A DNA stretch of 64,000 bases from JBHHUI01 sp965248775 (GTDB lineage: Bacteria; Chloroflexota; Anaerolineae; Anaerolineales; JBHHUI01), in NCBI GenBank assembly GCA_965248775.1, contig OZ252150.1, forward strand, positions 2,170,001-2,234,000, read 5' to 3'. The notes below the pieces were generated by a model. The model was given only the letters and a program-made list of their open reading frames with translations, was not told the origin of the DNA and did no database searches. This document shows positions 36,131 to 44,924 of the stretch, one piece after another. The position numbers were made by a program, and so were the translations under genes. Each line of letters starts with the position of its first letter. Within the stretch, counting starts at the first letter, position 1.

Positions 36131-38128
36131 ATGAGTAGAAAATTCGTCTATCGACATATACAACGATTCTTTAGCACGGGCATACTGCTGGCAATCCTGA
36201 CGCTTGCGTTGGGACCGACCCCCACGGTGAATGCTGCCACGTTGGATGTCGATAACAGCGACCCGGCTTGTGATGATGCGATCGGAACGCCCTACTGCAC
36301 CATTCAAGCCGCAATCGATGCTGCAGATGCTGGCGACACACTTTCCATCGCCGCAGGTACGTACAGCGAGGCCATTACAATCGACAAAGACTTGGCACTT
36401 CGAGGCGCAGGGGATAGCCTCACAATCATTGAATGGCCAGGGGGAACAGTTGTGACTATTTCCGATTCCCTCGCTGTCACACAGGTTTCCGATGTGACGA
36501 TACAGTTTGGCTTGGGAGAAAACGGTGGTGGGATCTATAACGTGGGTTCACTACGGTTGGAGAATTCACGTGTTGCTGACAACCAAGCCACCGTCCATGG
36601 CGGAGGTATTTATACCGCCGGAGATATGGTGCTCAAAAATGTTGTCGTTGAGGGGAACTTTGCCGCCATTGGCGACCAGTTTGGCAAAGGTGGCGGAATC
36701 GCGGTTGTGATAAATCAAGATCCATTCTTTTATCCCACTGTGATAATAAACGATAGCACCATTCGTGATAATACCGCTTCTGGAGGGGGTGGAATTTGGG
36801 CTTCGGCGCTTACAACACTCACCATCAACAAGAGCCATATCGATGCTAATCATGCTGTAGTCGGTGGACCTGGGTGCTGCATCGTCACGCAAGGCGGTGG
36901 TCTTGATCTCTTGGCATCAACGGTCACGCTAAATCGCTCCACAGTGGACGGAAATGAGGTCATCAGTGCCATTTTAGAGTCCCAATCCTATGGTCGTGGA
37001 GGCGGGATAGCAAACAACAACAGTTTGCTGATCCTAAACCACAGCACCGTAAGTAACAACAGCATCGAAAGCTATGCAAATGGTCTTTCGACCGGTGGTG
37101 GGTTGAGCATTTTAAGCAATAGGCCAACCTTGAACAACAGTACAGTGAGTGGAAATACCAACACAGACTTAGGCGGCGGACTCTGGAACCAGGGTACGCT
37201 GACGCTCAATAGCAGCACAGTGAGTAATAACGAGGGTGGTTCTGGAGGCGGAATATCAACGGATCTTCTCGGTACAACCAACCTACGCAACACTATAATT
37301 GGCGACCAGGCGCCCGACCAGGATTGTGGCAATCTGGGAGCCTATATATCAGCCGGCTACAACATAGATACGGATAACAACTGCAACCTGGTTGCGGGGG
37401 GCGATCAGCCGGCTGTCGCTGCAGTAGGGCTGGATGCCCTGGCCGACTACGGTGGCCTAACTGAGACGCACAACCTCGCCGACGGGAGCCCGGCCATTGA
37501 CCTAGGCAACCCGGCGGGCTGTGAGGGCGACGTGGACGGCGATGGCATTTTGGATGGCGTCATCCGCTTTGACCAGCGCGGCAACGTTCGCGTCGATGTG
37601 CCAAATTTGGGCAATGCAGGGCCTCCCCCTCCGTGCGATGTTGGAGCGGTTGAATACAATCTCGTCCTCAATGGCATGTTTGAGGACGATAAGGATGCAA
37701 ATCGGTTGCCCGATCTCTGGCAAGCGGCCAACTTGCGTCAAACCGATAAGTTCGTTTGTAATAAGAACGCTGTTCATTCTGGCCAGTGCGCTATTACTAT
37801 CAAAGGCAACAACACGACCAAGGAGGTCTTTCAGGTAATCAGACGTGCGGGCGCCAATGGGGATCCGTATGAACTCGTGGTCTATAGCGCTTCGCGGAAT
37901 GCAGCGGCTGGAAGCTTGGACATTGTCGTCCGCTTCGAGCTAGCCGGTGCACTCGTCAACGAATCGTTGTTTGCTGCTGCTACGGGTACGCATAACTACA
38001 CGCGCTTTGTATCACCCCTCGTAATGGCAGCAGGGGCGTACGACACCATCACAGTTTATGCGATTCGATCGACGATGACACCCGCCGGACGTGTGTTCAT
38101 TGATGACGTGAGTTTGGTGCCCGGCTAG
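36131..38128 (+). CDS. Exported right-handed beta-helix protein, choice-of-anchor-Q type
   Basis: A 665-residue exported protein. I start at ATG 36131 (MSRKFVYRHIQRF), preceded by GGAGGG; the longer frame is upstream noise. The signal peptide ends near VNAATLDV. After the TIQAAIDAADAGDTLSIAAG segment, Gly/Asn/Ser-rich repeats (GGGI, NSTVSGN, SSTVSNN) build a parallel beta-helix to about residue 400, as in polymorphic outer-membrane-type surface proteins. The segment GYNIDTDNNCNL to CDVGAVEY is the choice-of-anchor-Q pattern, and a C-terminal jelly-roll-like domain follows. It is probably a cell-surface adhesin or carbohydrate-binding protein. It is divergent from the SARP pseudogene. Confidence 0.8.
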   Translation: MSRKFVYRHIQRFFSTGILLAILTLALGPTPTVNAATLDVDNSDPACDDAIGTPYCTIQAAIDAADAGDTLSIAAGTYSEAITIDKDLALRGAGDSLTIIEWPGGTVVTISDSLAVTQVSDVTIQFGLGENGGGIYNVGSLRLENSRVADNQATVHGGGIYTAGDMVLKNVVVEGNFAAIGDQFGKGGGIAVVINQDPFFYPTVIINDSTIRDNTASGGGGIWASALTTLTINKSHIDANHAVVGGPGCCIVTQGGGLDLLASTVTLNRSTVDGNEVISAILESQSYGRGGGIANNNSLLILNHSTVSNNSIESYANGLSTGGGLSILSNRPTLNNSTVSGNTNTDLGGGLWNQGTLTLNSSTVSNNEGGSGGGISTDLLGTTNLRNTIIGDQAPDQDCGNLGAYISAGYNIDTDNNCNLVAGGDQPAVAAVGLDALADYGGLTETHNLADGSPAIDLGNPAGCEGDVDGDGILDGVIRFDQRGNVRVDVPNLGNAGPPPPCDVGAVEYNLVLNGMFEDDKDANRLPDLWQAANLRQTDKFVCNKNAVHSGQCAITIKGNNTTKEVFQVIRRAGANGDPYELVVYSASRNAAAGSLDIVVRFELAGALVNESLFAAATGTHNYTRFVSPLVMAAGAYDTITVYAIRSTMTPAGRVFIDDVSLVPG

Positions 38129-38494
38129 CGCAGGCGCGGATTAAATGGTGTGACGCCTTAGTTTGCAGACGAGTACTGGCAAGGGACGCAGCGGAAATGG
38201 GAGCGCAGCGTCCCTTACGAGTGCGCAGCCGGAGCGCCGCCTACGACTTCGCCAGCCTAATGCCGCACTGGCATCATCACATGGAGATCTGTCCAATGGC
38301 GTGAGGAGTCAGAAGCGCTGTTGCTGCCAATGGATGGGACGGCGCCAAATCGGACGCTTCAGGAAGTGCTCCTCGTTGGAGTTCGGGATACAAATAGTAG
38401 TGTTTCCGTCGTCTTCTTGAGCGAACCTGGCTGATATAATCATTCTACTTAATTCGAATTGCTGGGGAACAACCTCAAAAGAAAGAGGATCTGA
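38129..38494. other. Intergenic region with a perfect 9-bp hairpin
   Basis: No gene is supported. AAGGGACGC (38181-38189) and GCGTCCCTT (38208-38216) form a perfect inverted repeat about 55 bases after the beta-helix gene stop; it may act as a terminator although no T run follows. The rest is featureless up to the YCII gene promoter region. Confidence 0.45.
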
Positions 38495-38815
38495 ATGGCA
38501 AATTACCTATTGGTTTATTCGGGCGGCGACGCTGGCATGCCTGAGAGTGAAGAAGAGCAGGCTTCCGTCATGGCGGCCTGGGGCGCGTGGTTCGAGCAGC
38601 TCGGCAGCGCCTTGGTTGACGGTGGCAACCCGATGAGCGGCGAAAGGAAGACTGTAGCCAATGATGGCAGTGTCAGCAACGGCGCTCCCGAAGCATCCGG
38701 CTACTCGATTCTCGAAGCCGATTCACTCGACGCGGCGACTGAGATGGCCAAAGGCTGCCCTGTTCTTCAGACGGGACAGCAGATTTCGGTCTATGAGACC
38801 TTTAAGGTAATGTAG
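38495..38815 (+). CDS. YCII-related domain protein
   Basis: A 106-residue soluble protein of the YCII/YciI-like dimeric alpha-beta-barrel family (MANYLLVYSGGDAGMPESEE; WGAWFEQLGSALVDGGNPMS; GYSILEADSLDAATEMAKGC), often found with ECF sigma factors. Its catalytic role is unknown. AGAGGA precedes the ATG at 38495. A strong terminator follows at 38833. No sigma factor is adjacent. Confidence 0.8.
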   Translation: MANYLLVYSGGDAGMPESEEEQASVMAAWGAWFEQLGSALVDGGNPMSGERKTVANDGSVSNGAPEASGYSILEADSLDAATEMAKGCPVLQTGQQISVYETFKVM

Positions 38816-38832
38816 AGCGGTTTCGGTCCGAC

Positions 38833-38864
38833 AACAGCCCCAAAACGTTGGGGCTGTTTTTTTT
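38833..38864 (+). terminator. Rho-independent terminator after the YCII gene
   Basis: AACAGCCCC (38833-38841) pairs with GGGGCTGTT (38850-38858) around an 8-base loop and is followed by a run of T to 38864. It lies 17 bases after the stop codon. Confidence 0.93.
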
Positions 38865-38910
38865 AATCACTCCCTCGTGGGAGCTTGGCCTTGCTTTTAT
38901 TTCCCCTTTG

Positions 38911-39540
38911 TCAGCCCCCACTTTGTACTTTTTGAAGAAAGGCTTCAACTATATGTGGGTCCGGGACCATCCAGAAGTTGGCGATCTCATCGCCAGCTAC
39001 CGTCGAAATTTTAGCCGAGAACATCAGGGCCTCATCACCCGCTTGGGCAACTACAGAAATGATAATGTTGAGGATCGCGCCGACCATATCGACAATTAGA
39101 ATTGGCGGAGTCGGAAACGCAGTCAGACCGACAAGCAAGGCGATGGCGTTTAGAAATGAAGTGCCCGTGACATTGCCCAGTTCCCTCAACGCCGAGGATT
39201 CCAGATCACCCAATTTTTTCGTCGTTCCGAGTGGCTCTCCCAACATAAAATCAACAATTTGTAAGGCGTTCGAGTAGGGCATCACGAGCATCATCTGGCC
39301 GTCCAATTCGCCCTCTGATTCCAAATAGATACCCACAGCTTCCACCTCTGGACCGCCAAGTAACAGTCCAATTTGGGAAAGGGTGACCAACTTCACTTCC
39401 GGCTCTGAGACGCTAAGCGCTACGCCTACCAGACTCGCAAAACTATCGGTTGCCCGATTGATTCCTGCGTTTGCCATGATCTGGAGAAAGGGAGCCACTG
39501 TGGGGTCAATTGATAATTTATTGTTCGTTGTCGCAATCAT
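38911..39540 (-). CDS. CheC-like phosphatase-family protein
   Basis: A 209-residue protein of the CheC/CheX/FliY fold, which removes phosphate from CheY-type response regulators. I start at ATG 39540 (MIATTNNKLSID) with AAAGG upstream. The active-site pattern E-x-x-N is present once (LRELGNVTGTSFLNAIA; Glu120 and Asn123); the first pseudo-symmetric copy (MANAGINRATDSFASL) lacks the Glu. YLESEGELDGQMMLVMPYSN and the Ile/Val-rich C-terminal half fit the fold. No chemotaxis or flagellar gene is in the window, so its partner is unknown, and it may serve another response regulator. Confidence 0.68.
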   Translation of the reverse strand: MIATTNNKLSIDPTVAPFLQIMANAGINRATDSFASLVGVALSVSEPEVKLVTLSQIGLLLGGPEVEAVGIYLESEGELDGQMMLVMPYSNALQIVDFMLGEPLGTTKKLGDLESSALRELGNVTGTSFLNAIALLVGLTAFPTPPILIVDMVGAILNIIISVVAQAGDEALMFSAKISTVAGDEIANFWMVPDPHIVEAFLQKVQSGG

Positions 39541-40001
39541 TGCAGCTGCCTTTCGCCTGTTCGGACGTAACGAATTGTTCTCGAGCAGACTTCCAGAGTC
39601 GGAATAGTACTCGGTCAAGTGGTTGTGTTTTTCATCGTGGATACACTGCGCTGTCGTAGCAACTGTAAATAGGAGTACGCTATACGCAGTGGATCTTGAG
39701 CGATTGCGGGCCGAAGCGAAACATTACGGTGCACATGGGTGGCCGGGCCGTCCGTGTTTTAGAATGTATTTTGGGGAATCTTAGCCTCCCATGGCCGGAC
39801 CGTCTGTAAAGAAGGCATAAGGAAGTGGATTGATCGGAATATCTCCAGAAGCGCGCCGACGACCACTACCGTCGGCGGGCTCAGCGAGCCCTAAGATGAC
39901 AGCTCAAATCGGAACTCAAAGAACGATGTGACCGATTGGCCAGAGCGATCTATCGTTTTCGAGAATACGGAAATTCTCGCTCAATACTCTACTTCGACAA
40001 C
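39541..40001. other. Intergenic region without a supported gene
   Basis: It is GC-mixed, with a few short open frames (for example LERLRAEAKHYGAHGWPGRP from about 39691) but no start with a ribosome site and no family resemblance. It may be residue of a lost gene. Confidence 0.4.
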
Positions 40002-40418
40002 CTATTCCGCTCCTGATCTGTCAGGTCGCAAGATGACCAATGGAATCCTGCGCGTTGTCCCTTTCTCGTAGTCCGCGAAAAACGAAGCGCGCTCAACGAG
40101 CTGCGGCCACAATCGGTCTCGTTCGGCCTGTGTGGCCTCGGTGGCTGTTACCTTTAACTGACCGGCCGGGACTTCGATTTCCATATGGGGCGTGGCCTAC
40201 AGATTGAGAAACCACGCGGGATGCTTGTCACCGCCATTATTCGACGCCGTGACGACATAGTTTTCGTCATCTTCCATGTACATGACCGGATTCACACGCG
40301 GCTTTCCTGTTTTGCGACCGATGGTGTGCAGGATCAACACTGCCATGCCGCGCATGTTGGCGCCGCCTTCGCGGATAGATTTGCGAACGCCCGCTATCAT
40401 TTCTTCACTGTTGTACAT
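40002..40418 (-). pseudogene. Deazaflavin-dependent nitroreductase-family protein (Ddn-like), in-frame TAG
   Basis: The Ddn family is built on a split beta-barrel and uses F420 or a related cofactor. The first part (ILHTIGRKTGKPRVNPVMYM, DENYVVTASNNGGDKHPAWF) is typical. At WFLNL the frame meets TAG (40197-40199) and then continues without shift as ATPHMEIEVPAGQLKVTA to RIPLVILRPD, as the family would. A single base change therefore separates it from an intact gene of about 138 codons. Read-through or a sequencing error would restore it. Confidence 0.78.
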
Positions 40419-40569
40419 TTTTTCTCCTTCGAAAAGTCAATTCAATCGGCTTATTATCTCCGAAGTATCAAATTAAATCATCGTCCGACAGGACAGATGA
40501 TACCTGTACGAAATGACAGCCATCAGGTGCGCGCCCGGCATGCCTTGTGTGACGTGCTATATTGTTCAA

Positions 40570-41391
40570 ATGATGGTTAGTTTGAGATGGTGGTTACTCA
40601 CCGCAGGTTTGCTGGCCGGCTGCAGCGTTGTGCCGGCAAATCCGAGCGCTGTGGTTTCGGAATCCGGCGTAACGGAGACCGTTGCTGCGCACGCCACGGA
40701 CGACGCGCCCTCCCTTTTTTACCCATGGCCCGGCGAAACGCAAGCGCTCACCAATGCCCGCGCCGAGATGGTCGCACGGCAGATCGCGCGCCGCGGCGTG
40801 CAGGACCCCGACGTGTTACGCGCCATGGCGACGGTGCCGCGCCATGAGTTCGTGTCTACCGAGTACCTCGCGCAGGCGTATGCCGATCACCCGCTCCCCA
40901 TCAGATTCGGCCAAACCATCTCGCAACCGTACATTGTCGCCCTGATGACGGAGTTACTCGCATTGCAAGGCGACGAGCGCGTGCTGGAGATCGGTGCCGG
41001 CTCAGCCTATCAGGCGGCTGTATTGGCGCAGCTATTGCCGGCGGTGTACACGATAGAGATCGTGCCAGAGCTGGCAGCGGACGCCGAGGCACGACTCGCC
41101 CGGCTGGGAATCGACAATGTTCAAGTCCGGGCGGACGACGGCTTCTGGGGCTGGGAAGCGCACGCCCCTTATGACGCGATCATCGTCACGGCTGCGCCTG
41201 ACCAACTGCCACCGGCTCTGGTGGAGCAGCTCGCGCCGGGCGGACGCCTGGTCATCCCGATTGGGCCGAAAGGCGGCGCGCAGGTGTTGTGGCAGTTTGT
41301 GAAGGAAGCCGACGGCGAGCTGACCGGCTATCGGATTCTCGACGTGCGCTTTGTGCCCTTTACCAGGACGACTGACAACGCGCCCAAATAG
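40570..41391 (+). CDS. pcm: Exported Pcm-like protein-L-isoaspartate O-methyltransferase
   Basis: A Pcm-family enzyme that methylates isoaspartyl residues of damaged proteins using SAM. Unusually it has a lipoprotein-type N-terminus: WWLLTAGLLAGCSVVP (Cys about residue 18). The start is ATG 40570 or 40573. The Pcm domain starts near ARAEMVARQIARRGVQDPDV and has the signatures RFGQTISQPYIVALMTELL and RVLEIGAGSAYQAAVLAQLL (SAM loop; usually GTGSGYQ), plus the C-terminal LAPGGRLVIPIG. SAM is a cytoplasmic cofactor, so an exported enzyme is puzzling; the leader may instead be a membrane anchor. Its 3' end overlaps the convergent gene by 64 bases. Confidence 0.82.
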   Translation: MMVSLRWWLLTAGLLAGCSVVPANPSAVVSESGVTETVAAHATDDAPSLFYPWPGETQALTNARAEMVARQIARRGVQDPDVLRAMATVPRHEFVSTEYLAQAYADHPLPIRFGQTISQPYIVALMTELLALQGDERVLEIGAGSAYQAAVLAQLLPAVYTIEIVPELAADAEARLARLGIDNVQVRADDGFWGWEAHAPYDAIIVTAAPDQLPPALVEQLAPGGRLVIPIGPKGGAQVLWQFVKEADGELTGYRILDVRFVPFTRTTDNAPK

Positions 41392-43907
41392 GCTCCCGCC
41401 CCGGCCATCAACACAACGTCGAAACCAAACGAAAGTGAGAGCAGCGGCGCAAGAACGGCACTCACCACCGAGGCGCTTCCATTGATGGCCCACGCCCATG
41501 GGATCAGCTGCGGCGCGGTCGTTTCGAGCCGCGCCAGGCCGGCCGCGAACGGAACGCCGAGAAGCAGCCCAAGCGGCGCAAGGGCAAGCAATCCGATAAC
41601 CACGCGCCCGGCAAGCGTGAAACCGAACGCCGCATTGAAGACGACCGGTAGATAGAGCGGCGATAGCAGCGCCAGCGTGACGAGCGCCAGCAGTACAGAG
41701 CGCCGGTTCCAGCGGCGTGCGGCGAGCGAGCCTAGCCCTGAGAACGCAAGCACACCCGCGATTACGACGGCCAATGCATAGACTGGCCGGCCCAGAAAGA
41801 GGATGTAGCGCTGTGCGAGCGGAATCTCGATGAGCAAAAATCCAAGCCCGAGCGCGGCGAAGTAAGCCGCCGTAGATCGAAAACCCCACGCTCCTAGCGT
41901 ATGCATCCCGGTAGACGAACCGCGTCGCCGAAATAGCAGCGGAATCATGACGAGCAACAGTGCAAATACCGTCGCAAGTACAAGGAGCAGGATCAACATC
42001 AAGTAGCCGCTCCCGCCGAAGGGCAGCCAGGCCTGACCTAGCGATGCGAGCATCTGCGGGACCTGCCGCCACTTGAAGAAGTGAAAGAAATAGGGGTGCT
42101 TGTCGGTGGGCGGGCGGATGTCGAAGTCGTACTGTGTGTACAAGCGCTCCCGCTCCTGGGCGTTCTGCAGCGCCGACAGGCTGTCGTAATAAACCGTTTC
42201 AGGCAGCACGTTGAAACGGTTCACTTGCGTGCGCGTCAGGTCCGGCCCCGCGATGAGATCGAAGCGTCGCTCGGCTGCGAAGGCCTGCACACGCTCCCAA
42301 TCCGAAGCAGAAATTCCATCCGGATGCACGGCAAAGGTGGCATGCTGAAAGCCGCGCAGGCCGACCACTTGCGCGTGTAGTGCAGTCGACGTGTGCGGCG
42401 CCCTTGGCACGTCATGTTCAAGTGCCGTGAGCAGCAGAGCATATGTGCGCAGAGTCTCGGACGGCGGTGACTGCAGCCAGCGCGTCACGACCAGCACGCC
42501 GCCCTCGTCCAGATGCGCGAGCATGGCGCGCAGCGCTTCCACTGTCAGCGTGTAATCCTCCGCCAGACTGTAGGCGCCCGCCGTGACCGGGCGATTCGGG
42601 GCGGTCAGTGCAAGCACGATCACGTCGAATCGATCGCGATTGCGTTGCAGGAAGGCGCGACTGTGCTCCCCGACGATGGAAACGCGCGCATCGTTTAGTA
42701 GGCCGCCTGAGAAGTCTGCAAAGGGTCCTTGTAACAACGCAGGGACCTGCGGCTCGGCGTACGTCGCGGTGACGTGCTCGGCATCGAGGGCCAAGGCAGC
42801 AATCAGATCAAGACCGCCGCCCGGTTCGAGCACGAGCGCCCGCGCGTTGGGACGCAGCACGTAACCGATGGACTGCGAGAGTTGACCGGCGAATGCAACG
42901 GTGTCGGCGGCCTGCAGGTTAATCTGGCTGATGGGCGTTGGGGCATCGCCGTCGATGTAGATCGCAGATTGGAGAGGCGGCGTGTCCTGAAACCCAATGC
43001 CAACGCCCGGCAGCATGCGCAGGCTGCGGCTCTCCACAACGTCGATACGCGCTGCAGCCGTCCATACCGAATACGCCGTCGTGGCGTCCGGCAGTACCAG
43101 CGCGCGGGACAGCGGTTTGAAGGGCGAGAGCCGCGCGTCCAGCGCAGCCGGCGGTCGGGCCAGCGCGACGCTCGCCAGCGCAAACACAACGATGGCTGCG
43201 ATGCGCGCTGCGGATCGGGTCGAAACTCCCGCCGCAAGGGCGGCAAGCCCGCCGAGGCAAGCTGTGCCCAATACGATGCCTTCTCCGCCGAACCAGACTG
43301 GCACGAGTAGGGCAAGCGCAGCGCCCACCGCCGAGCCGAGCAAGTTGGCCGCATACAGTCGATGCGAACGTCCCGGGTGAGCAGCCAACAATGCGCCCAC
43401 AGCCAGACCCACCAAACTGAAAGGAACCGCCAGCGCGAGGAAGTTCAGTGCCAGTAGACCAACCTGCCTTGCATCCCAGGTAATCTGAAACGAGTCGAAC
43501 GGGAGAAAGTTTATCACCGCATAGCTTGCAGGCGCGGCCACCGCGAAACCGACCCCAAGCCACGCGAGGTTGTGTCGGCGCGCGAGGCGCGGTGCCAGCT
43601 GCGGAAAACTCGCTAGCAGCGCGCCGCCTACACCGAACCCCAGCAACGCCAGGCTGACGAGCATAAAAGCGAAATGATAGAACTGCGCCACGGAAAAGAG
43701 GCGCGTCAGGCCGATTTCAAAAAGCAGCGTTCCGGCCGAGAGACAGAAGATGGAGAAGTAAATCAGGGTTGATATGACCCGACGAAATGCGAATGGCACA
43801 AATGATTCACCCGGCCCGCCTGCGGGTTTTTGCGCCGGAATGATTTGGCAGCGCCTCTGCAAACTGACGCCCCCATTGCACAAGGATTGTACCTGTCTAA
43901 ATTTCAA
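41328..43907 (-). CDS. Multi-pass membrane protein with spermidine-synthase-like domain
   Basis: Up to 859 residues; the true start is uncertain, because residues 1-45 look unlike the membrane segment that follows (STLIYFSIFCLSAGTLLFEI). The N-terminal part has about seven helices (GLTRLFSVAQFYHFAFMLVS), the middle (about 290-620) a SAM/spermidine-synthase-like fold (RALVLEPGGGLDLIAALALD, where the glycine-rich loop is visible), and the C-terminal part further helices (LMLILLLVLATVFALLLVMI). This architecture is common in Chloroflexota. It may transfer aminopropyl groups or methylate a membrane substrate; neither is shown. It converges on the Pcm-like gene. Confidence 0.75.
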   Translation of the reverse strand: MKFRQVQSLCNGGVSLQRRCQIIPAQKPAGGPGESFVPFAFRRVISTLIYFSIFCLSAGTLLFEIGLTRLFSVAQFYHFAFMLVSLALLGFGVGGALLASFPQLAPRLARRHNLAWLGVGFAVAAPASYAVINFLPFDSFQITWDARQVGLLALNFLALAVPFSLVGLAVGALLAAHPGRSHRLYAANLLGSAVGAALALLVPVWFGGEGIVLGTACLGGLAALAAGVSTRSAARIAAIVVFALASVALARPPAALDARLSPFKPLSRALVLPDATTAYSVWTAAARIDVVESRSLRMLPGVGIGFQDTPPLQSAIYIDGDAPTPISQINLQAADTVAFAGQLSQSIGYVLRPNARALVLEPGGGLDLIAALALDAEHVTATYAEPQVPALLQGPFADFSGGLLNDARVSIVGEHSRAFLQRNRDRFDVIVLALTAPNRPVTAGAYSLAEDYTLTVEALRAMLAHLDEGGVLVVTRWLQSPPSETLRTYALLLTALEHDVPRAPHTSTALHAQVVGLRGFQHATFAVHPDGISASDWERVQAFAAERRFDLIAGPDLTRTQVNRFNVLPETVYYDSLSALQNAQERERLYTQYDFDIRPPTDKHPYFFHFFKWRQVPQMLASLGQAWLPFGGSGYLMLILLLVLATVFALLLVMIPLLFRRRGSSTGMHTLGAWGFRSTAAYFAALGLGFLLIEIPLAQRYILFLGRPVYALAVVIAGVLAFSGLGSLAARRWNRRSVLLALVTLALLSPLYLPVVFNAAFGFTLAGRVVIGLLALAPLGLLLGVPFAAGLARLETTAPQLIPWAWAINGSASVVSAVLAPLLSLSFGFDVVLMAGAGAYLGALSVVLVKGTKRTSRIR

Positions 43908-44913
43908 AGGGGATTTCTAATGGACCTCGACATTACGGACACAGTCGATTTGATCCTGTGACTTCTCCGTCCCCCGTCTGAGCCCTATACGCATACGAGC
44001 ACTCGCGGAAATCCTTCATCGTATTCCGTCCGTATGCCGGCACCGCAAATGCAGGATAAATTTTTATGTCAATACTGCATTTCAACTTTCCTTTTTTAGC
44101 AAACGGGTGTAGATTCACATAGCAAGTTGATGCCCCGCTAAGTGTCGCGCCCCGTTGCGCGATGTTATTCTGCGATAAGTCCAGACATCGCGAATAGCAT
44201 TGCATTTATCGGAATACTTCTTCGCAAAGTACCGCCCATAAAATATATAGGCAGACAGTCGTCTGCCGAATAATCACGGCGTGGAGTGCTCCCGCCACTC
44301 TGCGACCCAGTTCACCGCGTTCAGGTGTTTCCGAGACTGGGTTCGTCCTGACCCAGTACGTTTCACCCCGTCCAGCCGTGGCTGGGTGACTGTGCAGGAC
44401 TGGGTGACTGGGTATTGTTGGGCCGTCTCCCTGTGGTGATAGAACGATGCCGGGAGCACAGGCTGCTCCGTCTTGTCTCGGACAGATAGACGCCGTTTAC
44501 CCTATTAGAAGTGCACTAATAGGATGCTACGTTGGGCTTGTCATCAACACAGCCCGGTGGCATTAGTAGCACATCCAGACTTCCGCTTCGCCCAAGATCA
44601 TTGCGGAAAATTGTACAAAGTGTTGCGCTCGCAGAGCGTGATAATTGTCCGTTAGCCCACCGGACGCGGTTGCCTTAGGGTTCATAAAAGAATAACTTCC
44701 CGTTTGTCATTTCGACCAAAGGGAGAAATCTTTCACAAGGTTGGTTGTGCAATGAGTGGGGGTGTGGATTTCTCGCTATCGCTCGAAAATACAAATTTTA
44801 GGTGCGGGAAATTATATATTCACGGACCCTTAGTAAAGTTTAATAGTCGAATACTCAACAAGAACAGAAGAAAGGTAAATATTATTATCAGGATGAGAAA
44901 TCCAAATGGAGAA
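43908..44913. other. Intergenic region with repeats before the phosphonate cluster
   Basis: It contains a perfect hairpin GGCAGAC/GTCTGCC (44250-44267), an ACCCAGT micro-palindrome cluster (44281-44413), a GTCATTTC-type repeat start at about 44706, and the duplicated leader (44835-44924). The open frame on the minus strand at 43933-44205 has no family resemblance and is not called. The promoter of the phosphonate operon is expected near 44800. Confidence 0.5.
44281..44413. repeat. ACCCAGT micro-palindrome cluster (types A/D, B-like), intergenic
   Basis: ACCCAGT and ACTGGGT boxes recur at 44305-44311, about 44335-44341 and 44350-44357, and around 44399-44412. CACCCCGTCCAGCCGTGGCT (44364-44383, continuing GGGTG) is the type D unit in reverse orientation, and GTGGAGTGCTCCCGCCACTC is a degenerate type A centre. 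It is the third non-coding cluster in the window. Confidence 0.7.
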
Positions 44914-44924
44914 ATGAACAAGGA
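44835..44924 (+). repeat. Duplicated leader segment, copy 1 (upstream and first codons of the dioxygenase gene)
   Basis: The segment AAAGTTTAATAGTCGA ... ATGAACAAGG closely resembles 48581-48684, with shared blocks such as AACAGAAGA, TAAATATT, GAGAAA and ATGAACAAGG. The match supports ATG 44914 as the start of the dioxygenase gene. Confidence 0.7.

Noticed and set aside
43933..44205. Minus-strand ORF of 90 codons
   Set aside because: Composition and lack of start signals look non-coding; no family seen.
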